Assembly: GCA_900554495.1 (NCBI GenBank)
Contig: USHR01000040.1
Span: 1 to 12,854 of the forward strand
Length of the DNA: 12,854 bases
Direction: 5' to 3'
Origin: an uncultured Collinsella sp.
GTDB taxonomy: Bacteria > Actinomycetota > Coriobacteriia > Coriobacteriales > Coriobacteriaceae
A program made the translations under genes and the position numbers. The notes below the pieces were generated by a model that had not been told where the DNA came from, made no database searches, and saw only the letters and a list, made by a program, of their open reading frames with translations. Of the stretch, positions 6,247 to 11,094 are shown in pieces; the first letter of the stretch is position 1; each line of letters starts with the position of its first letter.

Positions 6247-6290
6247 TTGGGGACGTTCCCAAATGACTAGTCATTTAAGAACGTCCCCAA
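6247..6290. repeat. 44-bp near-perfect palindrome
   Basis: The two 22-bp arms begin TTGGGGACGTTC and meet at ACTAGT (centre 6268/6269); they differ at only two positions. No T-run follows, so it is not a normal terminator. The GGGGACGTTCC ends resemble REP-type palindromes and share the GGGAC core with the repeats at 263-305 and 2160-2190. It lies in the 334-bp gene-free stretch 6135-6468, which otherwise holds the EamA promoter and the structures at 6327-6466. Confidence 0.7.
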
Positions 6291-6326
6291 CGTCTAAGGC
6301 ACCGCTGGTTGAGCATAAGTCAGCGA

Positions 6327-6425
6327 GCGGGCCGCATTTGAGGCAAGGTGGCGTGAAACGAAAGGGCGCTGACCTTCTGGTCGCGCCCTTGAAGTTGAAC
6401 GTCAGATTGTCCAAATGCGGTCCGC
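6327..6425. other. Potential ~100-nt structured RNA element
   Basis: An outer helix forms between GCGGGCCGCATTTG (6327-6340) and CAAATGCGGTCCGC (6412-6425), matching at 13 of 14 positions with one wobble. It encloses an inner hairpin at 6362-6390: AAGGGCGC with GCGCCCTT, a bulged T, then GACC-TTCT-GGTC. On the minus strand the inner hairpin is followed by TTTCGTTTC, a weak T-run. It could be the terminator of the second SIS gene, a small RNA, or a repeat. I do not recognise it as a known RNA family. Confidence 0.5.
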
Positions 6426-6438
6426 GCAGCGTCGAGCC

Positions 6439-6466
6439 GTTACGCGGTTTGGTAAAACCGCGTAAC
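6439..6466 (-). other. 12-bp perfect hairpin just after the second SIS gene
   Basis: GTTACGCGGTTT (6439-6450) pairs with AAACCGCGTAAC (6455-6466) across a 4-nt loop. It starts 2 nt past the stop codon of the SIS gene at 6469. It lacks a T-run on either strand, so it may stabilise the 3' end of the message more than terminate it. Confidence 0.6.
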
Positions 6467-6468
6467 TC

Positions 6469-7461
6469 TTAGTAGTCCAGCTTCCACATGTAGCGGCGCG
6501 TCATGTAGTCCTTGTGGGTGACGACAGAGAGCGCACGCATGTACACGTTGTTGAGGATCGGGGCAAAGATCAGGTGGTTGAAGTACTCGCTCACGCTGTC
6601 CTTGATGTCGTTGAGGCCGAGCTCCTTGGCGTCGAGCTGATAGACGCGCTCGCCACCGTACTGGTTGACGAAGCGGATACCGCGCTCGTCGTTGCAGCGG
6701 CTGCGGCCGACGCTGATGAGCTGGAACAGCGAGGTGCGCTTGTCCAGGATCTCGAAGGGGCCGTGGAAGAAGTCACAGGTGTTGATGGTGCAGGAGTCGA
6801 TCTGCAGCATCTCCTGCACGTTGCAGATGCTAAAGACGTAGGCGGCACCAAAGAGCGGACCCTGAGCCATCACGTTGATGCAGGGCTTGTCGGCGTTTTG
6901 CTCGGCCCACTTGGCGGCGAGCGGACGGGTGTACTCGACGGCCTTGCGATAGATGGGGTCAACCAGGTCGAAGGCGGCCATAGCGGTCTCATACTCGGCA
7001 TAGCCCTCGGTCTGCTGCGTAAGCTCCATGGCGATCATGGTCACGACGGCGGAGTTGGTACGGCCCATGCAAGACTCGTCGACGGCCAGGCTGTCATACT
7101 GAATCTTGTAGTCGCAGACCTCGGTGAGGCCGGACTCGTCGACATAGATGGCGATGGTGCTGGCGCCGTGGTCCTTGGCGACCTGGGCGGCGACGATGGT
7201 CTCCTTGGTGCCGCGCATGGATACGACGACGGCCAGGGTGTTCTCGTTGACATAGGCGGGCGTGGCGTGCACGAACTCATTGCTGGTGTAGCTGGAGCTC
7301 ACGACCTGCGTGGCCTCGTGCTCCATAAAGTACTGGGCAGGATAGTTGCCGCCGTTGGATCCGCCGGCGCCAATCCACACGACGCGCTTGATGCCGCCCT
7401 TGTCTGCCTTGTCGGCCAAAACCTGGGAGACGACGTCCTTAACCTGTTCCTGAGTAGTCAT
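6469..7461 (-). CDS. SIS-domain sugar-phosphate deglycase/isomerase, FrlB/FraB type (copy 2)
   Basis: This 330-residue paralogue of the protein at 1085-2068 shares the same layout and the C-terminal TRRYMWKL. The first SIS domain has GAGGSNGGNYPAQYF (31-45) and SMRGTKET (81-88). The second has the catalytic pair E217 (QEMLQ) and H233 (CDFFHGPFE), again 16 residues apart. The residue three before the histidine is D230 here but glutamate in copy 1, so the two may prefer different substrates. A pair of deglycases beside a mannose-family PTS recalls the fructoselysine/glucoselysine systems. ATG at 7461 has AAAGG about 10 nt upstream, slightly long. It is divergent from the GntR gene and lies upstream of the EamA gene on the same strand, with 334 bp between. 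Confidence 0.87.
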   Translation of the reverse strand: MTTQEQVKDVVSQVLADKADKGGIKRVVWIGAGGSNGGNYPAQYFMEHEATQVVSSSYTSNEFVHATPAYVNENTLAVVVSMRGTKETIVAAQVAKDHGASTIAIYVDESGLTEVCDYKIQYDSLAVDESCMGRTNSAVVTMIAMELTQQTEGYAEYETAMAAFDLVDPIYRKAVEYTRPLAAKWAEQNADKPCINVMAQGPLFGAAYVFSICNVQEMLQIDSCTINTCDFFHGPFEILDKRTSLFQLISVGRSRCNDERGIRFVNQYGGERVYQLDAKELGLNDIKDSVSEYFNHLIFAPILNNVYMRALSVVTHKDYMTRRYMWKLDY

Positions 7462-7499
7462 CGTACATCAGCCTTTCTTCTCGTTTGATGCTCTCGATG

Positions 7500-7546
7500 G
7501 CATACAAGTTACATACATGTTTTGGTTATGTCGACTAGTTGTATGC
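7500..7546. promoter_or_regulatory. Inverted repeat upstream of the second SIS gene (operator candidate)
   Basis: GCATACAA (7500-7507) and TTGTATGC (7539-7546) form perfect 8-bp arms 39 bp apart, start to start. They carry ATACA/TGTAT half-sites, which recur at 7513-7517, 7611-7623 and 7641-7645. The arrangement could allow looping or cooperative binding by a dimeric regulator such as the adjacent GntR protein. Confidence 0.45.
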
Positions 7547-7559
7547 TATATTTGTCTTA

Positions 7560-7593
7560 GATAATTTGCTGATACGGTTTTCGATAACTTGCT
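7560..7593. promoter_or_regulatory. Direct repeat in the divergent promoter region
   Basis: GATAATTTGCT (7560-7570) and GATAACTTGCT (7583-7593) agree at 10 of 11 positions and are offset by 23 bp. A related TATATTGCT occurs at 4919-4927 upstream of the PTS promoter. It may be a second regulator's site; nothing identifies the regulator. Confidence 0.35.
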
Positions 7594-7610
7594 ACCAGCG
7601 GTTTTGTTGT

Positions 7611-7623
7611 TGTATTGAATACA
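7611..7623. promoter_or_regulatory. Candidate GntR operator
   Basis: TGTATTGAATACA is a perfect inverted repeat of 6-bp arms around one central base. Size and symmetry fit a GntR/HutC dimer site. It lies 43 bp before the GntR start codon and just upstream of the candidate GntR promoter, so autoregulation is likely. Confidence 0.55.
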
Positions 7624-7626
7624 TGC

Positions 7627-7654
7627 TTGATTAGATACGCATACAGGTTAGATA
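7627..7654 (+). promoter_or_regulatory. Candidate promoter of the GntR gene
   Basis: TTGATT (7627-7632) and TAGATA (7649-7654) are separated by 16 bp. A GCATAC/ATACA half-site lies between them (7639-7645). Transcription would start only a few bases before the ATG at 7667, giving a very short leader. The ribosome-binding site is weak (AGG at 7656-7658), which suggests low expression. Confidence 0.4.
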
Positions 7655-7666
7655 TAGGTTGATCGC

Positions 7667-8389
7667 ATGAACGCTTCATCTAAAAAGAGACTGACCCAAT
7701 ACGAGCGCTTGGCGGGCATGCTGCGCGACCGCATCGCCTCCGGCACCTACGCTCGCGGAGACAAGCTGCCGTCCGAGATGGAACTCATGGACGAATCGGG
7801 GCTGTCGCGTAGCACCGTACGCCACGCCCTTAAGGTGCTCGTTGATGAGGGCCTGGTGCGCACCGAGCGCGGGCGTGGCGCCTTTGTGGCCGACACGCCG
7901 GCGCTCCACGAGAACAACCTGGTGTTTTCGAGCTACACGACACAGGTCCAGGGTCAGGGTATGAAGCCCACCACGCGCACGGTGGACTCGGGCTTTGCCA
8001 AGGCCGCGGGCAATGCGGCCAAGTTCTTCGATGTCGCCGTGGGCAGCAAGCTCGTCAAACTTGTCCGCCTGCGTTATCTGGACGATGCGCCGCTGTGCCT
8101 GGAGACCACCTATCTACCACCGAGCTTCGAAGCACTCATCGATCGCGATATCAACGGTTCGCTCTACGCCACGCTGCGCCAGGAATTCCATCGCGCGCCG
8201 GCACAGGGACATAAGACCTTTGAGGTGTGCTATGCCTCGCAAAACGAGGCGTTTTTGCTCAACGTTGGGCGCGGGCAGGCGCTGATCCTGATCACCGACT
8301 ACGTGTACGACACCGACGGCCGACCGCTCCATGTCTCCAAGCGCATCCAGCGCACCGACCGTGCCAAATACACCGAGCCCATCGGCTAA
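7667..8389 (+). CDS. GntR-family transcriptional regulator, HutC/UTRA type
   Basis: This 240-residue cytosolic DNA-binding protein has an N-terminal winged helix (about 10-78). It includes YERLAGMLRDRIASGTY, LPSEMELMDESGLSRSTVRHAL and VRTERGRGAFV, the classic GntR signature. Residues about 95-235 form a UTRA ligand-binding domain (LVRLRYLDDAPLCLETTYLP, then ALILITDYVYDTDGRPLHVS). UTRA regulators usually sense phosphorylated sugars or sugar-amino compounds, matching the neighbouring PTS and SIS genes. It is the only plus-strand gene in the window and diverges from the second SIS gene across an operator-rich 205-bp gap. It probably represses that gene, itself and perhaps the PTS operon, with relief by the PTS product. 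The stop codon TAA overlaps the start of repeat copy 3. Confidence 0.93.
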   Translation: MNASSKKRLTQYERLAGMLRDRIASGTYARGDKLPSEMELMDESGLSRSTVRHALKVLVDEGLVRTERGRGAFVADTPALHENNLVFSSYTTQVQGQGMKPTTRTVDSGFAKAAGNAAKFFDVAVGSKLVKLVRLRYLDDAPLCLETTYLPPSFEALIDRDINGSLYATLRQEFHRAPAQGHKTFEVCYASQNEAFLLNVGRGQALILITDYVYDTDGRPLHVSKRIQRTDRAKYTEPIG

Positions 8390-8425
8390 CCTGCCAAAAT
8401 AAACCTGTCCCTAAATGGTAGGTTT
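8388..8425. repeat. Interspersed stem-loop repeat, copy 3
   Basis: AACCTGCCA (8388-8396) can pair with TGGTAGGTT (8416-8424), with one wobble and a 19-nt loop holding the same AAATAAACCTGTCCCTAAA core as copy 1. It is in the same orientation as 263-305. It spans the convergent ends of the GntR gene (stop 8387-8389) and the GNAT gene (stop 8411-8413). A shared terminator role is possible, but no T-run follows. Confidence 0.75.
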
Positions 8426-9001
8426 GGGGAGGTCGGGGAACCAGGTTGGTTTGGGTTGGTTGGGGACGCGCTCGGCTAGGACCAACTCCATCCAGCACAT
8501 GTCGTACCAGCGGCCGAACTTTTGGGCGCAGCGGTCAAAGGCGCCCACCAGGCGATACCCCATATGGGCATGGAAGTCCTGGCTGTTGTGCGTCAGGTAC
8601 TCATCGTCCTTGTCGTGCGGCACGGCGATGAGGGCGCACATGTTGGTGATACCCATCGCGATCAGGCATTGCTTGAGCGCGTCATGCAGCTTGCGGCCCA
8701 GCCCGCCGTGGCGCACATCACGCGCCAGGTAGATCGATGTCTCGACCGACCAGTCGTATGCCTCGCGGCTGTTGAGCGGACTCACATAGGCATAGCCTAC
8801 CGGACGCCCGTCCAGTTCCATCACCAGATACGGATAGCGCTTGAGCGTGCGCTCGATGCGCCCGGCGAACTCCTCAACGCTCGGCACCTCGTATTCGCAG
8901 GTAATCGCCGTCTGGCGCACATACGGCTCATAGATGGCAAGCAACGCCGGCGCATCATCGGGCGTCGCCAGACGAATCGTCGGATCGGACATCTCGGTCA
9001 T
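8411..9001 (-). CDS. GNAT N-acetyltransferase, phosphinothricin acetyltransferase-like
   Basis: This 196-residue cytosolic enzyme transfers acetyl from acetyl-CoA to an amine. It follows the PAT/MddA pattern: IYEPYVRQTAITCEYEVPS near the N-terminus, LVMELDGRPVGYAYVSPLNSREAYDWSVETSIYL, then VRHGGLGRKLHDAL as the acetyl-CoA pyrophosphate loop, and GRWYDMCWMEL near the C-terminus. Relatives acetylate phosphinothricin-like or methionine-sulfoximine-like amino acids; the real substrate is unknown. ATG at 9001 is chosen for GGGAGAAGGG 4 nt upstream; the next ATG, nine bases on, is too far from it. The last residues, PNQPKPTWFPDLPKPTI, form a proline-rich tail not typical of the family. The stop lies inside repeat copy 3. 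Confidence 0.9.
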   Translation of the reverse strand: MTEMSDPTIRLATPDDAPALLAIYEPYVRQTAITCEYEVPSVEEFAGRIERTLKRYPYLVMELDGRPVGYAYVSPLNSREAYDWSVETSIYLARDVRHGGLGRKLHDALKQCLIAMGITNMCALIAVPHDKDDEYLTHNSQDFHAHMGYRLVGAFDRCAQKFGRWYDMCWMELVLAERVPNQPKPTWFPDLPKPTI

Positions 9002-9017
9002 ACAACCCTTCTCCCTC

Positions 9018-9061
9018 AAAAACAAAGGCCGCCTTGCGCCAAACCCAAGCGCAAGGCGGCC
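9018..9061 (-). terminator. Terminator after the aldolase gene, also in the GNAT leader
   Basis: A perfect 13-bp stem (GGCCGCCTTGCGC at 9027-9039 with GCGCAAGGCGGCC at 9049-9061) has a 9-nt loop. On the minus strand it is followed by TTTGTTTTT (9026-9018). It ends the mfd-PAP2-aldolase run and lies only 16 bp upstream of the GNAT start codon. Confidence 0.88.
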
Positions 9062-9068
9062 CCTCGTC

Positions 9069-9097
9069 ATTACATCAGGCTACAGAACCGCCGCCAA
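9069..9097 (-). promoter_or_regulatory. Candidate GNAT promoter overlapping the aldolase 3' end
   Basis: On the minus strand TTGGCG (9097-9092) and TGTAAT (9074-9069) are 17 bp apart, and a TG precedes the -10 by one base. Transcription would start near 9062, immediately before the terminator hairpin. The match is moderate. Confidence 0.35.
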
Positions 9098-10105
9098 CGC
9101 GTCGATATCCTCCTGCGTCGTGGCCCAGCTGGTGCAAAAGCGCACCACCGTGTGGGTCTCGTCGTACTTTTCCCAGTACTCGATCGCCGCATGCTCGCGA
9201 ATGCGCGCCATGTCCTCGTTGGGCAGAATCACGAACTGCTGGTTAGTCGGCGTCTCCAAGAAGAACCGGTAGCCGTGCTCGTGCAGCACGCGACGAAGCG
9301 TCTGCGCGGTTTCGATCGCCTGTCGACCAATCTCAAAATACAAGCCATCGGTAAAGAGTGCCTCAAACTGCACGCCCGTCAGGCGGCCCTTGGCCAACAG
9401 CGCGCCGTGCTGCTTAATGCGCGGAATGGGATGTGCCGGAGCGTGCATGCCGCAGAACACCACAGCCTCGCCGCAGAGCGCGCCGCACTTGGTGCCGCCG
9501 ATGTAGAACACGTCGCACAGCTGCGCCAGCTCGGGCAGGGTAATGTCGCACTCATCGGCCGCCAGTGCATAGGCCAGGCGAGCGCCGTCCACAAATAGCG
9601 GAATCTCGCGCTTCTGGCACACCGCGTGAATCGCCGCGAGCTCGGCCCTGGAATACAGCGTGCCGTACTCGGTCGATAGACTCACGTACACGGCGCCCGG
9701 GAACACCATGTGCTCATGGCTCTCGTTTTCGTAGAACACCTGGAAATAGTTTTCGAGATCCTCGACGTGCATCTTGCCCTCGTAGCCGGGGATAGTGAGC
9801 ACCTTGTGACCACCAAACTCGATAGCGCCCGCCTCGTGCCCGGCGACGTGGCCGGTCTCGGCGGCAACGACGCCCTCGTAGGGCGCAAGCAGCATGTCGA
9901 TCACCGTCGCGTTGGCCTGCGTGCCGCCCACCAGAAAAAACACGTCGGCATCGGGGGCCTGACAGGCCTCGCGGATAAGCTGCTTGGCACGCTCGGTGTG
10001 CGCATCGGTACCGTAGCCGGGCTGCGGCTCCATGTTGGTGTCGACGAGCGCCTGCAGCACTGCCGGATGTGCGCCGTGGGAATAGTCGTTGTTAAACGCG
10101 AGCAT
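9080..10105 (-). CDS. Threonine aldolase / beta-eliminating lyase family, PLP-dependent
   Basis: This 341-residue cytosolic fold-type I PLP enzyme resembles low-specificity L-threonine aldolases, which cleave L-threonine or allo-threonine to glycine and acetaldehyde. FNNDYSHGAHPAVLQAL and YGTDAHTERA (31-40) are the N-terminal signature. FLVGGTQAN (57-65) binds the cofactor phosphate. H86 in ETGHVAGHE is the residue stacked on PLP. D173 in FVDGARLAYAL contacts the pyridine nitrogen. K206 in YIGGTKCGAL is the Schiff-base lysine. ATG at 10105 has AGAGGA 5 nt upstream. It lies 45 bp after the PAP2 gene on the same strand, so the two are probably cotranscribed. Exact amino-acid specificity cannot be assigned; other beta-hydroxy amino acids are possible. 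Confidence 0.92.
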   Translation of the reverse strand: MLAFNNDYSHGAHPAVLQALVDTNMEPQPGYGTDAHTERAKQLIREACQAPDADVFFLVGGTQANATVIDMLLAPYEGVVAAETGHVAGHEAGAIEFGGHKVLTIPGYEGKMHVEDLENYFQVFYENESHEHMVFPGAVYVSLSTEYGTLYSRAELAAIHAVCQKREIPLFVDGARLAYALAADECDITLPELAQLCDVFYIGGTKCGALCGEAVVFCGMHAPAHPIPRIKQHGALLAKGRLTGVQFEALFTDGLYFEIGRQAIETAQTLRRVLHEHGYRFFLETPTNQQFVILPNEDMARIREHAAIEYWEKYDETHTVVRFCTSWATTQEDIDALAAVL

Positions 10106-10150
10106 GGCAATCCTCTCTTACCGGGTATCGGCCAGATGATTCAAACGGGG

Positions 10151-11014
10151 CTATTGTACGCCGTTGGGATAGGCAATGCGCGCGGCAAGGCACTCAAACG
10201 CCAGCACCAGGGCAAAGCCGCAGCTCACGTCACTCAAAAAATGCGCTCCGATCACGATGCGGCCAAAGGCGACGAGCGCCGCGACCACAGCCGCCGTCCA
10301 AAAGACCACCCGACGGCGCGAGGGCTTTTCCTTAAAGGCCACCGCGGGAAGTCCGGCGAGCATAAGACCCATCGCCGCATGCGCGGTGTGCCCGCTCGCG
10401 AACGACTTAAAGCCGTCCTTGATTACGCCGGCGGCGATATAGGTCCACTTGTCGGGATTGCCGATCACCCACCACGGCTGAAAATTGAGCCCCGGCGTGA
10501 CCTCGATCACGCGCATGCGCGGGCGCGACCACAACGGCTTAACAATGACGTTGAGAATAATGGCCTGAGCGACCCACACGGCAAGCACCATCAACGCCCA
10601 GCGCGTGAGCTCGTCGGGCTCGGTCGTGCGCGTGAGGCGATAGACGATAAGGTTGGCGACGATGACCAGCACAAACGTCAGCACCAACTGAGCCGCGATG
10701 AGTTTGCCGCCAACCCTCAGGGACGAAACGATCTCGTAGCCGGTCAGGCCAACGTTGACGAGGATGCCGAGCACAGCGAGCCATTTGCTCCCCCTGGAGT
10801 CGGGACGCACCGCGCGCACGAGCATAACGCCCGCGATGCTCGCCGTCAGCTCGAACGGCAGCTCGCCGGCGGCCTCGATAAAGCGGCCGTACATGCTGCC
10901 GATATTGAACAGCGCGCTCGAGATCTGATAATCGAAGAAACTGCCCACGCCCAGACAAAGACACAGGACAACCGCGATAATGGCGGCATCTTTCTTATAG
11001 ATGTACCCGAACAT
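10151..11014 (-). CDS. PAP2-family membrane phosphatase
   Basis: This 287-residue integral membrane protein has several hydrophobic segments and the three PAP2 motifs. K159-x4-R164-P165 (KPLWSRPR) is motif 1, slightly shorter than the classic K-x6-RP. ASGH (206-209, catalytic-site H209) is motif 2. GRIVIGAHFLSD (R252, nucleophile H258, D262) is motif 3. Family members remove phosphate from lipids such as undecaprenyl pyrophosphate, phosphatidylglycerol phosphate or phosphatidate at the outer face of the membrane. The substrate is not evident here. ATG at 11014 has AAAGGA 4 nt upstream. It lies 80 bp after mfd and 45 bp before the aldolase gene, all on the minus strand. Confidence 0.9.
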   Translation of the reverse strand: MFGYIYKKDAAIIAVVLCLCLGVGSFFDYQISSALFNIGSMYGRFIEAAGELPFELTASIAGVMLVRAVRPDSRGSKWLAVLGILVNVGLTGYEIVSSLRVGGKLIAAQLVLTFVLVIVANLIVYRLTRTTEPDELTRWALMVLAVWVAQAIILNVIVKPLWSRPRMRVIEVTPGLNFQPWWVIGNPDKWTYIAAGVIKDGFKSFASGHTAHAAMGLMLAGLPAVAFKEKPSRRRVVFWTAAVVAALVAFGRIVIGAHFLSDVSCGFALVLAFECLAARIAYPNGVQ

Positions 11015-11049
11015 GCTTTCCTTTCGATGGGGCTGGAATCAACCTGCAA

Positions 11050-11083
11050 CGTGGCAGGACAAAGACAACTTCATCCCGCCACG
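11050..11083 (-). other. Weak hairpin in the mfd-PAP2 gap
   Basis: CGTGGCAGG (11050-11058) and CCCGCCACG (11075-11083) pair at 8 of 9 positions with a 16-nt loop. No T-run follows, so cotranscription of mfd and the PAP2 gene remains possible. Confidence 0.25.
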
Positions 11084-11094
11084 CCCCCTACTTG

